Part shown: piece by piece, positions 24,350-35,800 of the stretch
Numbering within the stretch: the first letter of the stretch is position 1
Layout of the letters: every line of letters begins with the position of its first letter
Assembly (NCBI GenBank): GCA_903826205.1
Contig: CAIKDP010000058.1
Span: 1-44,096, forward strand
Reading direction: 5' to 3'
Origin: Akkermansiaceae bacterium
GTDB lineage: Bacteria; Verrucomicrobiota; Verrucomicrobiia; Verrucomicrobiales; Akkermansiaceae
Length of the DNA stretch: 44,096 nt
The notes under the pieces: generated by a model
The model's database searches: none
Seen by the model: the letters and a program-made list of their open reading frames with translations, nothing else
Told to the model about the DNA's origin: nothing
Translations under genes and position numbers: made by a program

Positions 24350-27300
24350 ATGAAACCCACCTCCCCCCAGCGCCTCGTCCGCACCGGATCACGCCATCTC
24401 GCCCTCGCCCTTGTTTCACTGCTCGCCGCAGCCTCCGCGCAGGCCGCCATCCTCTATTGGGATGGCACCAGTCCGCTCGAAACCCCCGGTTTTGGCACGG
24501 CCAATGGGATATGGGGCAGCAACGCGTATTGGACAACCTCCACCAACGGCTCAAGCACACCCGGCACCACCGCCACGACCACCGCCGACACCCTGAACTT
24601 CGGCAACGCGAGCACCGGTCTCTTGGCCGGCACCATCACGGTTGGGACCGTCAGCGCTGGCGACCTCACCTTTGCAGCAGCCTCCGGCACCATTGTTCTC
24701 TCCGGTGGCACGATCACCCTGGCTGCCGCCGAAACCCTCACCGTCGACAACGCGACCGACACCATTGGTTCGATTCTGGCGGGCGCGGCCACCAGCCTCA
24801 CCAAACTCGGCTCCGGCACGCTGGTCCTCTCCGGGGCTAACACCTACACCGGCACCACCACTGTCAGCGCCGGCATTCTCAATATCCAGCATGCCACGGC
24901 CCTTGGCACGGCGGCGTCGGGCACCTCGGTGGCCACCGGCGCGGCCCTCCAAATCCAGAACGGAATCACCGTGGGAAATGAAGCCCTCACCCTTGGCGGC
25001 GACGGCATCGGTTCGACCGGCGCGCTACGCAACATCAGCGGCAACAACTTCTGGCAAGGAACCGTGACGCTGGCCGGGGCCACCACCCTCCAGTCGGATG
25101 CCGGCACCTTGACGTTTGACACGGCGGCAATATCCATCACCGGATCCAACAATCTCACCATTCAAGGTGCGGGCGGCGTGACCATTTCGGGCGGCACCAC
25201 GGGCATCGATATCGGCACCGGCAGCCTGACCAAGAACAATGCCGGCACCTTGACCTTGACCGGTCCGAGCAGTTACAGCGGAGCCACCCTCATCAACGGC
25301 GGCGTGGTCAACATCCGCAATGCCTACTCATTGGGCACAGCTGCCGGTGGTGTGACGGTGGCCGCTGGCGCGGCGTTGCAGATACAGGGCGGCATCACGG
25401 TCGGTGGCGAGGCCCTGTCCCTCAGCGGCACTGGCATCAGCAACGATGGCGCGCTGCGCAACATCAGCGGTGCCAATACTTGGCAAGGCGCCGTGACCTT
25501 GGCCGGAGCCACACGCATCAACTCGGACGCCGGAAGTTTGACCTTTGACACAGCGGCCAACAGCATCACGGGAACCCAGAATCTAACATTGGGAGGCGCG
25601 GCCGGCGGCAGTGTCAACGGCACCATCACCACCGGCACCGGCACCTTGACCAAGGATGGCGCGGGCACGTGGACGCTCGCCGGGGCCAACACATACTCCG
25701 GCCTCACCACCATCACCAACGGCACCTTGCTGTTCGGCAAGCGCGCAGCCCTTTACACCGACGCCGCGGTCAACTGGACGACAAGCAACCTCAGCGTGGC
25801 CTCCGCCTCCATTCTGGGCATTGGTCTTGGCGACCACGGGTCCGGGTATTTTGATGCCACCGACCTCGCCACACTGTTAGATGGCGCGCACCTCGGCGCC
25901 AGCACGGCAAGCACGGGGCTGAAGACTGGTTCCGTCCTCGGTCTGGACACGACCAACGCCACCTCAGGAACTTTCACCTATAACACCGCCATTGCCAACA
26001 CCGGCAATGCCTTGAACCTGGCCAAACTGGGTGCGGGCATCCTCACTCTCTCCGCAAGCAACACCTATACCGGCACCACCAACCTCAGCGTCGGCACCCT
26101 CAAAGCCGGAATCCTCGGCACGGCCACCGGCGGCGCGTTTGGCACCAACTCCGCCGTCACCATGGCGACCGGCACCACCCTGGACATCACCGACTTCAAC
26201 ACCTGGATCGGTTCGCTCACCGGCAACGGCAGCATCACACTCGGTGCGGCCATTCTCACCGTGGGCGGCAATAATACCAGCCCCGCTGCCTATGCGGGCG
26301 CCATCAACGGCGGTGGCGGCCTAACCAAAATCGGCTCCGGCACCCTCACCCTCTCCGGCACCAATGGTTACACCGGGGCCACCACCCTCAATGAAGGCAC
26401 CCTCAGCGTCAGCGCAACCGGCAACTTGGGCGGCACCAACTCGTTGGTCTTCGACGGCGGCACCTTGCAGGTCACCGGGACCTCGCTGACAACCTTTGGC
26501 ACGCACACCCCCACTTTCAATCCCGGCAAAACGGCGGTCTTCGATATCAGCACCTCCAACAACATATTCACCGCCAGCCAGATCCTCAATCAAGGCAGCG
26601 GTGGTCTAACCAAGTCAGGATCCGGCACGCTCAAACTTTCCGGCTCCAACACCTTCAACGGGCAACTGACCGTGCAAAATGGCACGCTTTCCGTTGCCAC
26701 GATCAACAACGACAGTACCGACGGACCGTTGGGCAACAATGCGCTTGCGGTGATTCTGGGCAATGCCGGATCGCAAAATGGCACCCTCCAATACACTGGC
26801 GGCGGCACTGCGGCCAGCACCAAGAAGTTCACTCTGGCCACCGGCGGCTCCGGCACCTTCCAAGTGGACACCGCCGGCACCATCCTCACCCTCAGCGGGG
26901 CGATCGACGGCAGCGGCAATCTGCTCAAATCCGGAGCCGGTAAGCTGATTTTATCCGGATCCATCAGCTATACAGGCACCACCACCGTCAACGCGGGCAG
27001 CATCGGCCTGGGCGCCTCCGATCTCATGCCTGCCACGACAAACCTGGTGGTCAGGGCCAACCCCGGCACGGTCGTCTTTGATCTGGGCGGCTTTAACCAG
27101 ACCGTCGCCAGCATCACCATGAGCGCGCAATCTGGTGGTGACTCGGCCTCTATCAATACCGGCACCGGGACTCTCACCGTCAACGGCAATATCAGCCTGC
27201 CGACGACCAACAACTTCTGGCCTACCATTACGAACACGATCAGTGGCAACCTGGCCTTGGGCGGCGGTACCCGGAGCATTGACACGGGCGGCAACTCGCC

Positions 27301-30300
27301 GTCCCAAATCACGGCCGTCATCTCCAACGGCGGCATCACCAAGCTGGGCAGCGCGTGGCTATTGCTCACCGGTGCCAACACCTACAACCTCGGCACCACA
27401 CTCAGTGCGGGTTATGTGTCAATGGGCATTGATCCTGTGGGGTCGGTCGGCTCAATCACCAACAGCGCGATCGGCACCGGCACCCTGACTTTCAATGGCG
27501 GCGGCATTTCTTCTAACAGCATCACGGCACGCACGATTCTCAATCCTATCACCTTCAGTGGCCCCGGTCTTTTCGGCGACGGCACCAACCTCGGGCAACT
27601 CACCTTCAGCGCCAACGCGGACCTCGGCGGCTCCGCCAGAACACTAACCGTAGCTGCCAACACCACGGCGCAACTCGACGGGATCATCAGCAACGGCGGG
27701 ATCGCCAAGAGTGGCACTGGCACCCTGCTGCTTGCCAACGCGACCAACAACTACGCCGGCGGCACCACAGTGAATACGGGCACCCTGAAATTGGGAGTCG
27801 CCAATGCGCTGCAGGGAGCGGTGACCCTGTTTGCCAATCCGGGCACCGTCACGCTCGATCTCAATGGGCTTAACACCACCATCAGCACGCTAAGCATCGG
27901 CGCCCAATCCGGAAGCGATGGCCCGGTGACGGTCAACACCGGCGCGGGGATTCTAACACTTGGCGGCGACTTTACGTTCACCGGGACCACCAACAACCCA
28001 GTAGGCGGCATTATCAACGGCAATCTTTCCCTCGGCAGCGCCACCCGGCAGTTCCTGATGAATGCCCACAGCACCAATGCGGCCAACGTCAATGGTGACA
28101 TCTACATCCCGGCAATCATCTCGGGCAACTCCGGCGTCGGTCTCACCGTCGGAGGCTCGTCAGCCACGGGCGTGCTCACTCTATCCGGTGCCAATACCTA
28201 CACCGGCAACACCACCCTGGCCAACGCCATCCTGCGGGTCGGCGGCGCGGAGAATGCCGGCGTGGCCGGACCGCTCGGCCATCCGGCCACACCCGCAGGC
28301 AGCATCATTTTCAACGGCGGCATTTTGCAATATTCGTCAGGCAACCAATTCGACTATTCGAGCCGCTTCAGCACCGCCGCCAGCCAGCAATACAAGGCCG
28401 ACACCAACGGCCAGAGCGTGATTTGGGCCAGCGGGCTGACCAGTTCCGCGGGCACTCTAACCAAGTCAGGCAACGGCACGCTGGAACTCTCCGGCACCAA
28501 CACCTATAGCGGCACGACCACCGTGAGCGCCGGCACGCTGGTGCTATCCGGCAACAACAGCGGCTCGATCAGTCTCGTGACCATCGCGCTTGGCGGCATC
28601 GGCCAGTTCAACTCCCTCAATTCCATTCCGGGCAGCGGAAGATCCGTGACGGACACCGGCACGCTGGTGTTTGGACCCGCCTTCGGGGTTGCCAATATCC
28701 CGGCCGGTTTGGCGCGTATCACCACCGGCTCAAGCGGCGTGATCGCCATCGACAACTACCTCGGCACCAATTTCGATTTGAATGCCGCCGGGCTAACAGC
28801 CGCATCGCTCGGATCGCTGGCCAGCGCCACCTATACCGGCACGCTCACACCCCAAGGCGGGGTCTATCGCCTGGGTGGCGGCGGCGGCACCATCACCCTG
28901 GGCAACGTCAACGCGTTGACCGGTGCCAACGCCGCGGTTATCAACAACAACGTGATCCTTGCCGCTCTCAACAACCATACCGGCACCACCACCATCAATG
29001 CCAGTGCCACCCTGACCCTGGGCACCGGGGTGACCGGCCAAAACGGGTCGGTCGGTGGCAATATCTCTAACAGCGGAACCCTGGTCATCAATGACTTTGA
29101 CGCCCAAACCTACGGCGGCGTCATCAGCGGCACCGGCCCGCTGACCAAAACCGCTGCCGGCGCGTTCACTTTCAGTAGCCCGCAGACCTACACCGGCACC
29201 ACCACCGTCAACGCCGGGACCTTGCTCCTCGCCGGTGGCAACCACACCCTGGCGGTCAACAAGGCCCTGGTGGTCAACACCGGCGGCACGCTCGACCTCG
29301 GATCCAACAACCAATACGTCGGCCAGTTCAGCGGCAGCGGCGGCGGCGTCACCGGCTCAGGATCCCTAACGACAAGCCTGACCGGTGCCGGCAGCTATGC
29401 CGGCTCGCTTGGTGGATCGGTCAATCTCGTCAAGGTGGGTACCCAGACGTTGACCTTGACCTCTGACAGCACCACCAGCGGCACGCTCAAGGTGCTCGGC
29501 GGCGGCTTGGCCCTCAAGGACAGCGGGGTGTTGTCCAACGCGACGGGTGCGCTCACGATCAACGGCGCAACCGTGACCATCGACAACACCGGCACGGCCG
29601 ACAACAGCAACCGCGTCAACGACAGCAAGAGTATTACCCTCAATGGTGGCACCCTCATCTTCAGCGGCCGAGCCTCAACCAACTCAGCGGAGACCCTTGG
29701 AGCGGTGACGGCCAATTCGGGGAGCTCGATCATGTCTGCCCTCATTGGCACCTCGGGAAGCGCCCAGTTGACCATGACCAGCCTGACCCGCACTCCCGGC
29801 GCTTCGATCTTTTTCAACCAAGGCATGACGAGTTTCGGGTCGGCTGGCAACTCCTCCCGCATCCTTGCCAACACCACCAACACCCAGCTCACCGGCAATA
29901 TGGCCCCGATCAACGGCGTCGTTCCGGGGGCTTTTTTCATGGTGAACACCGACAATTATTTCTTCGTGGACTACTCGCCGACCCTAGGCTTCAAGCAGTT
30001 GGCTAGCACCACTAACAACTTCATCACTGCCGGTGCCAGCGACAACGTTCGAGACGTGAGCGGCGTGGTTGGTGCCGACAAGACTATCAATTCCTTCGCA
30101 CAAGGAACCCTCACCTTTACCAACGGAACCTCGACCGGCGGCACGGACCTTCTGACGCTTGGCAGCGGCATGGCCATTCTAGCAACCAACACCTGGGGCA
30201 CCACGAGCGCACGCGGCAGGATCACTTCGGGAACGAATGAACTCTTCCTTTTCAAGAGAGACGCCAATGTGACGCCGGATCCGGTCGTCAATTCCGTGAT

Positions 30301-32761
30301 CGTGGACAAGAACGGAAGCACGGCGCTTAACCCTACGGACAAAGTCAGCCTCATCGTTCATGCCCAGCGGCAAGACCGAGGCTACTATTTGCATCTGACC
30401 GCCCCCAACCTCTATAGCGGAGGAACATTTGTTGATGTTGGTCCTTTGAACGTCGCCGCAGCAGGCCTCTCGCTCGACGCCACCAGTGCCGGCATCGTGA
30501 CGATTCCGGCCGGCGGTCTGACCCTCAATAACAATACATTGGTGGAAATGACCGGTTTCCAAGGCCAGATCGATCCGACCAACGCAGTGACCATCAACGG
30601 CGGCGGACAACTGCACCTGATGGGCACCAACACCCTGGCTGACATCACCTTCAACAGCAATGGCGGCACTGTCGTGCCGGCAGTCATCCCGTATAACACC
30701 ATTACCGCTGGGTCTAATAATAACCTGGCCAGTTACGGTACCAAGACCGGGACGCTGGTCATCACGGGCAACATCACCTCCACCCCGACCAACGTGGCGG
30801 TCACTCCGCTGATTGATTCCGGCACCCTCGACCTCAACGGCACGAGCACGCACGACATCAGGGTCAGTGCCCAGCCCGATGGCAACTTCGTCAACAACCT
30901 GACCCCGCTCAACGGATTGGCCATCAGCTCGGTGATCCAAAACGGCGGCTTTACCAAGAAGGGCGACGGCGTCCTCAACCTAACAGGATCAAACACCTTC
31001 ACCGGGGATCTGGCCGTGCAGGAAGGCGTGGTGAATGTCGCCACCTTCAATGAAACCAGCGCGTCGGGACCGCTCGGCAAGAGCACCAACGCAGTGGCCT
31101 TGGGCGGCAGCGGCGGCAAGACCGGTGCCATCGAATACAGCGGCGGCAGCTCCACCAGCACCCGCCTCTTCACCCTGGCTACCGGCGGCACGGGTGGCTT
31201 CCAAGTCGATGCGGCCGCGACCACTCTCACCCTCAGCGGACAGATCGACGGCAGTGGTGGTCTGGCCAAGACCGGCGCAGGCACACTTACTCTATCCAGC
31301 GCCAAGACATACAGCGGCAACACCACGGTCAAGGCCGGCACCCTCAAGCTTGACGGTGCCGGCAGCTTTGCCAATAGCCCGAGCATCATCGTCGGCGACA
31401 CAGCGGGCTCTGCAGCCGTGTTGGATGTCAGCACCAAGACCGGCGGCTTCACCGTCGGCAGCACCCAAACCCTGGGTGGCTGCGGCGTGATCAACGGCGC
31501 GGTCAATGTCAGCGGCGTGCTCTCGCCCGGGGCCTCCATCGAAACCCTGGCAAGCGGTGCCCTGACCCTCAATACCGGTTCGACCTTTGCCTATGAAATG
31601 AACTCCAGCGTGGCAGCCACCGTTGGGGCCGATTTGCTAAAAGCCGGCGGCGGCCTCAATCTGAATGGCACGGTCACCCTGAGTCTAACCGACATTGCCG
31701 CGACGCCCATCTCGTTTACCATCGGCACGACCTTCTCGTTGATCAACTACACCGGCGTGTGGAACAGCGGTCTTTTCACCATCGGGGGCGCTGCACGCAT
31801 TGACGAAGCGGAGTTCTTCGCCGGGAACAACACCTGGCAAATCGACTACAACGCGACCAGCGGCGGCAGCAACTTCAGCAGCGAACAGGTGCCCGGTCAT
31901 TTCGTCAACCTCACCGCCACGGGCGGTCTCGTCGATGCGCCCAAGATGGTGGTGCTGGATCCAAATCAGGTCAACATTCCCAACTCAGGAGCCCAAGCGT
32001 TCGGCACAGTGGCGGTCGGATCAAGCCTCAGCCTGACCTTGACCATCAAGAACACCGGCAAAGCCGATCTCACTCTGGACTCGATCTATCTGGACGGCAG
32101 CAACTCGTCCGAATTCACCGTGACCACCGCCCCGACCTCGCCGGTAGCCTGGGCCACAGGCGGCAATACCACCACCTTCACGGTGAAGTTCTCACCCACC
32201 GGCGCCGGGGCCCGCCAAGCCATCCTGCACATTCCCAACAACGACACCACCACCTTCGACATCAACCTCAGCGGCACCAGCACCAACCCCTATCAGGATT
32301 GGATCGACGGCTACACCGACCTCATGTTGGCCGACCGCGTCCCGGGTGCCGACCCGGACAAGGACGGATCCAACAACCTTGCCGAGTTCGCCTTCAATGG
32401 CGTGCCTAACAACCCTGCCAAAAAGGGCCTGTTCTTCACCCAGCTCAAGGACAACGGCGATGGCGACACCCTCAAGGAACTCACCTTCACCTGCGCGGTG
32501 CGCCGCTCGACCAGCGTCGCCTTCCCCGCCAGCGGCGTCCAGACCGCCACCATCGACGGGGTGACCTACACCATCGAGGCCAACCCCGTCCTGACCGGCA
32601 CCTGGTCGAGCGCCGTTTCCTACGCCGGCAAGTCCAACACCCCGCCTGCCGGCAGCAACCTGCCCGACCTAACCGGCACGGCCTGGGAATACTGCATCTT
32701 CTCCGCCTTCAACGGCCTCGGCGGCAAAGGCTTCATCCGCGCCAAAGTCGCGCTACCATAA
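24350..32761 (+). CDS. giant secreted PATR (autotransporter-associated beta-strand) repeat protein 1
   Basis: A 2803-aa protein. The signal peptide (LALALVSLLAAASAQA) follows MKPTSPQRLVRTGS, which is shared with the next gene and fixes the start at 24350. The body has about fifteen PATR repeats of the form LTKxGxGTLxLSGxNTYTGxTTVxxGTL, which build a long beta-solenoid. Near residue 2530-2645 is an immunoglobulin-like choice-of-anchor-D/Hydin-type domain (PNSGAQAFGTVAVGSS, NNDTTTFDINLSGT). A DPDKDGSNNLAEFAFNG calcium-binding linker follows, then a terminal beta module ending in GFIRAKVALP. There is no autotransporter beta-barrel and no PEP-CTERM tail, so the route to the surface is unclear. 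The role is probably adhesion or cell-surface structure. No strong Shine-Dalgarno sequence. Confidence 0.85.
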   Translation: MKPTSPQRLVRTGSRHLALALVSLLAAASAQAAILYWDGTSPLETPGFGTANGIWGSNAYWTTSTNGSSTPGTTATTTADTLNFGNASTGLLAGTITVGTVSAGDLTFAAASGTIVLSGGTITLAAAETLTVDNATDTIGSILAGAATSLTKLGSGTLVLSGANTYTGTTTVSAGILNIQHATALGTAASGTSVATGAALQIQNGITVGNEALTLGGDGIGSTGALRNISGNNFWQGTVTLAGATTLQSDAGTLTFDTAAISITGSNNLTIQGAGGVTISGGTTGIDIGTGSLTKNNAGTLTLTGPSSYSGATLINGGVVNIRNAYSLGTAAGGVTVAAGAALQIQGGITVGGEALSLSGTGISNDGALRNISGANTWQGAVTLAGATRINSDAGSLTFDTAANSITGTQNLTLGGAAGGSVNGTITTGTGTLTKDGAGTWTLAGANTYSGLTTITNGTLLFGKRAALYTDAAVNWTTSNLSVASASILGIGLGDHGSGYFDATDLATLLDGAHLGASTASTGLKTGSVLGLDTTNATSGTFTYNTAIANTGNALNLAKLGAGILTLSASNTYTGTTNLSVGTLKAGILGTATGGAFGTNSAVTMATGTTLDITDFNTWIGSLTGNGSITLGAAILTVGGNNTSPAAYAGAINGGGGLTKIGSGTLTLSGTNGYTGATTLNEGTLSVSATGNLGGTNSLVFDGGTLQVTGTSLTTFGTHTPTFNPGKTAVFDISTSNNIFTASQILNQGSGGLTKSGSGTLKLSGSNTFNGQLTVQNGTLSVATINNDSTDGPLGNNALAVILGNAGSQNGTLQYTGGGTAASTKKFTLATGGSGTFQVDTAGTILTLSGAIDGSGNLLKSGAGKLILSGSISYTGTTTVNAGSIGLGASDLMPATTNLVVRANPGTVVFDLGGFNQTVASITMSAQSGGDSASINTGTGTLTVNGNISLPTTNNFWPTITNTISGNLALGGGTRSIDTGGNSPSQITAVISNGGITKLGSAWLLLTGANTYNLGTTLSAGYVSMGIDPVGSVGSITNSAIGTGTLTFNGGGISSNSITARTILNPITFSGPGLFGDGTNLGQLTFSANADLGGSARTLTVAANTTAQLDGIISNGGIAKSGTGTLLLANATNNYAGGTTVNTGTLKLGVANALQGAVTLFANPGTVTLDLNGLNTTISTLSIGAQSGSDGPVTVNTGAGILTLGGDFTFTGTTNNPVGGIINGNLSLGSATRQFLMNAHSTNAANVNGDIYIPAIISGNSGVGLTVGGSSATGVLTLSGANTYTGNTTLANAILRVGGAENAGVAGPLGHPATPAGSIIFNGGILQYSSGNQFDYSSRFSTAASQQYKADTNGQSVIWASGLTSSAGTLTKSGNGTLELSGTNTYSGTTTVSAGTLVLSGNNSGSISLVTIALGGIGQFNSLNSIPGSGRSVTDTGTLVFGPAFGVANIPAGLARITTGSSGVIAIDNYLGTNFDLNAAGLTAASLGSLASATYTGTLTPQGGVYRLGGGGGTITLGNVNALTGANAAVINNNVILAALNNHTGTTTINASATLTLGTGVTGQNGSVGGNISNSGTLVINDFDAQTYGGVISGTGPLTKTAAGAFTFSSPQTYTGTTTVNAGTLLLAGGNHTLAVNKALVVNTGGTLDLGSNNQYVGQFSGSGGGVTGSGSLTTSLTGAGSYAGSLGGSVNLVKVGTQTLTLTSDSTTSGTLKVLGGGLALKDSGVLSNATGALTINGATVTIDNTGTADNSNRVNDSKSITLNGGTLIFSGRASTNSAETLGAVTANSGSSIMSALIGTSGSAQLTMTSLTRTPGASIFFNQGMTSFGSAGNSSRILANTTNTQLTGNMAPINGVVPGAFFMVNTDNYFFVDYSPTLGFKQLASTTNNFITAGASDNVRDVSGVVGADKTINSFAQGTLTFTNGTSTGGTDLLTLGSGMAILATNTWGTTSARGRITSGTNELFLFKRDANVTPDPVVNSVIVDKNGSTALNPTDKVSLIVHAQRQDRGYYLHLTAPNLYSGGTFVDVGPLNVAAAGLSLDATSAGIVTIPAGGLTLNNNTLVEMTGFQGQIDPTNAVTINGGGQLHLMGTNTLADITFNSNGGTVVPAVIPYNTITAGSNNNLASYGTKTGTLVITGNITSTPTNVAVTPLIDSGTLDLNGTSTHDIRVSAQPDGNFVNNLTPLNGLAISSVIQNGGFTKKGDGVLNLTGSNTFTGDLAVQEGVVNVATFNETSASGPLGKSTNAVALGGSGGKTGAIEYSGGSSTSTRLFTLATGGTGGFQVDAAATTLTLSGQIDGSGGLAKTGAGTLTLSSAKTYSGNTTVKAGTLKLDGAGSFANSPSIIVGDTAGSAAVLDVSTKTGGFTVGSTQTLGGCGVINGAVNVSGVLSPGASIETLASGALTLNTGSTFAYEMNSSVAATVGADLLKAGGGLNLNGTVTLSLTDIAATPISFTIGTTFSLINYTGVWNSGLFTIGGAARIDEAEFFAGNNTWQIDYNATSGGSNFSSEQVPGHFVNLTATGGLVDAPKMVVLDPNQVNIPNSGAQAFGTVAVGSSLSLTLTIKNTGKADLTLDSIYLDGSNSSEFTVTTAPTSPVAWATGGNTTTFTVKFSPTGAGARQAILHIPNNDTTTFDINLSGTSTNPYQDWIDGYTDLMLADRVPGADPDKDGSNNLAEFAFNGVPNNPAKKGLFFTQLKDNGDGDTLKELTFTCAVRRSTSVAFPASGVQTATIDGVTYTIEANPVLTGTWSSAVSYAGKSNTPPAGSNLPDLTGTAWEYCIFSAFNGLGGKGFIRAKVALP
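30910..32761 (+). repeat. 1.85-kb direct repeat, copy 1 (3' part of PATR gene 1)
   Basis: Matches 41460-43310 at an offset of about 10,550 bp. Identity is very high in 30910-31660 and in the last 350 bp, lower in the Hydin-like part between them. Confidence 0.85.
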
Positions 32762-32785
32762 AGCCAATGGAGAAGAGCATGACAA

Positions 32786-32799
32786 TCCAACATCCAACA
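32786..32799 (+). repeat. two TCCAACA heptads in the gap between the PATR genes
   Basis: TCCAACA occurs twice in succession, then TTCACC. The unit differs by one base from the dispersed TCTAACA. The whole gap (32762-32816) has no other visible signal. Confidence 0.6.
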
Positions 32800-32816
32800 T
32801 TCACCCCACTCCCACG

Positions 32817-35800
32817 ATGAAACCCACCTCCCCCCACCGCCTTGTCCGAACCGGTTCACACCGCCTCGCCCTCGCCCTTGTCTCACTGCTCGCCACAGCC
32901 TCCGCTCCGGCAGCTAACATTTATTGGGATGGCACCACCACCGACTGGACCACGATCGGCTCCTGGTCCACCGCGGTGGGTGCCGCCACACCTGATCCCG
33001 CGCTGGTTCCCGGTTCCGGCGATGTTGCGAATTTCTCTATCAACACTATCACCAACACCGCGCAAACCGTCAACCTCAACGCGGCCCAGTCGGTACTGGG
33101 CATGGTTTTCCTCGCCTCCAACACGGCACCCACTAATTTGTTAGGCGGCGGGACCAACCAAGCTCTCACGTTGGGCACCAGCGGCATCACGGTGAATGCC
33201 GCGGCGGGTGCGGTGACCATCGGCTCGGCCACAGACGGCCAAAATGTGGCGATTACCCTCGGCGGCGCACAGACATGGACGAACAATTCGGCCAACCTCT
33301 TCACCGTGGTCAATGCCGTGACTAATGGCACCAACACCCTCACCGTCGCAGGCACCGGCAATACTGTCATCAACGGCGCCATCGGCGCAGGCGCCGGTGG
33401 TCTCACCAAGTCCGGCACCGGCATTCTGACGCTGGCCGGCGCTAACACATTTTCAGGTGCCATTACGGTCGGCGGCGGCACATTGCAACTCGGCAGCAAC
33501 AGCGCCCTTAGTGGCAGCAACAGCGCCGCCGTAAACATCACCGGACAATCCACGTTCGACCTCAACGGCTATGACGCGACGGTCGGCCGGATCTTCTTTG
33601 CCTCAAGCAGTAGCGGGCAAACACAGACCCTGACCACCGGCGTGGGAACACTCACCCTCACCGGTGCCGCCGGCGGTAATGGCAATATCAGTCAGGATGT
33701 TAATTCAGCCGGGCCCAAGGTCATCAACGGCAATATCAATCTGGGGGGGGGCGCGCGCACCATCAATAGCCAGATTGGTACCTGGACCGTCAACGCCAGC
33801 TTCTCCAACGGCACTCTCAACCAGACCGGCGGCACCATCCTCTATACCAGCAGCGGCACGAATGCCACCAAGCTGACCGGCGGCACCTATCAAATGGGCA
33901 ACTCCAGCGCGCTTGGCACCGGCACACTCACCTTTGCCGGCGGCGGCATTTCCTCAAGCGACGCGACTGCCCGCACCATCAGCAACACGATCGTGTTTGG
34001 CAGTGGTTCCCTCGGCAACGCCACCAACAACGGAAAAATAACCTTCACCGGACCTATGTCATCCGGGGCAGGCAGCCTGACGCTCAACAGTGACGCACAG
34101 TTTGATGGAATCATCTCCGGCAGCGCCGGCTTTTATGTCGGTGGTTCGGCCACTCTAACCATCACCAACACCGCGAACAGTTTCACCGGTGGCTTCGGGA
34201 CCTCCGGCACCACCAACCAAACCGCCACCCTGCGCTTCGACCCCGGCAGCAAGCTGGTCGGCACGGCCGGGACCTTTCCCACGCTGAACCTCAATACGGG
34301 CACGGTGGACCTCAATGGCACCGACCAGACCGTGCATGGCATCTACTTCGGCGTGGCGAATGCCGGGACAACTGGCACGTTGATGACCGGCATGGGAACC
34401 TTGACCCTCTCCGGTTCCACCATCACCAACGGGCTGGACATCTCTCCGGACAGTGGCGCGGCCCACAACAAAATGATCAGCGGCAACCTGAATCTCGGCG
34501 GTGCCACCCGCTTGATTAGCGGCGGCGGCGGCTTGCTCACCCTTTCGGCGAATGTTTCCAATGGCAACGCCGACTTCAAGGGCGGCACCAACCTGCTCTC
34601 CGGCACCAACACCTATACCAATACCACGCTCACCGGCGGCACCGTCCGGGTGGGCGCGGTTAGCACCGGTTCGGTCGGCGCGATCACCAACGGCCCGCTT
34701 GGCACCGGCACCCTGACCTTCTCCGGTGGCGCGATTTCCTCGAAAGACACGACGCCGTACCCACTCCTCAATGCGGTCGCCTTCAATGGCAGCGCCAGCG
34801 CCACCATCGGCGATGCCACCAACAACGGAACGCTGACGTTTGGCGGCCCTGTGAACCTCGGCATCACCGCCCACACCCTAACCATCAACAGCCCCACGCA
34901 GATCGATGGGACCATCGCCGCCACCAGCGGCAGTTATACCAAGGCCGGTCCGGGGATCCTTGTTCTAACAAACGGGAGCAACGCCCAGACCGGCGGCACG
35001 ACGGTCACTGCCGGCACGCTGGCCCTCAGCGGTGCCGGAGTGTTCGGTGCCAGCAGCGGCAATCTCACCCTGAGTGGCGGCACCGTCGATTTGGGCGGCA
35101 CCACCGACCGGGTCGTCGGCGCGCTCAGCATCACGGCGGCCGCCGGCAGTGGCGACACGCTCAGGAACGGCGCCCTCAAAGGCAGCTCGTATGCCGCTTC
35201 CAACACCTCTGGCACCGCCATCGTCTCGGCCGCATTGTTAGCCAACGGAGCGGTCGGCTTCTCCTTGAACGGAGCGGGCGGCACGGTTGTTTTCTCCGGC
35301 CCCAACACCTATACCGGAACGACCCTTCTTAGCGCCGGCACCCTCAATCTTGGAATTGCTGAAACCCTTGGCACGTCAGGTCCAATGGGCAATACGGCAC
35401 TCGCCAGCACGATCAGCTTCGGGGGCGGCACGCTCCAATACTCGGCCGCCAACCAATACGATTACTCCAGCCGCTTCACGGCCAGCGGCAACAACGCCTA
35501 TAAGATCGATACCAACGGCCAGTCCGTATCCTTTGCCTCCGCCTTGCAGGCCGCCGGGACCAGCGGTCTGACTAAATCCGGGGCGGGCACGCTGACTCTC
35601 ACCGTGCCCAACACCTACACCGGTGCCACCACGATCACTGCAGGCACGTTGAGCGTGACCACCATCGGCGACGGCGGCGTGGCCGGCAACCTCGGCCAGG
35701 CCACCAGCGCCAACACCAATTGGGTCATCGGCTCCGGGACGCTGCAATACACCGGCGCCACCGCCAGCAGCAACCGCGGCTTCACGCTAAGTTCCGGCAC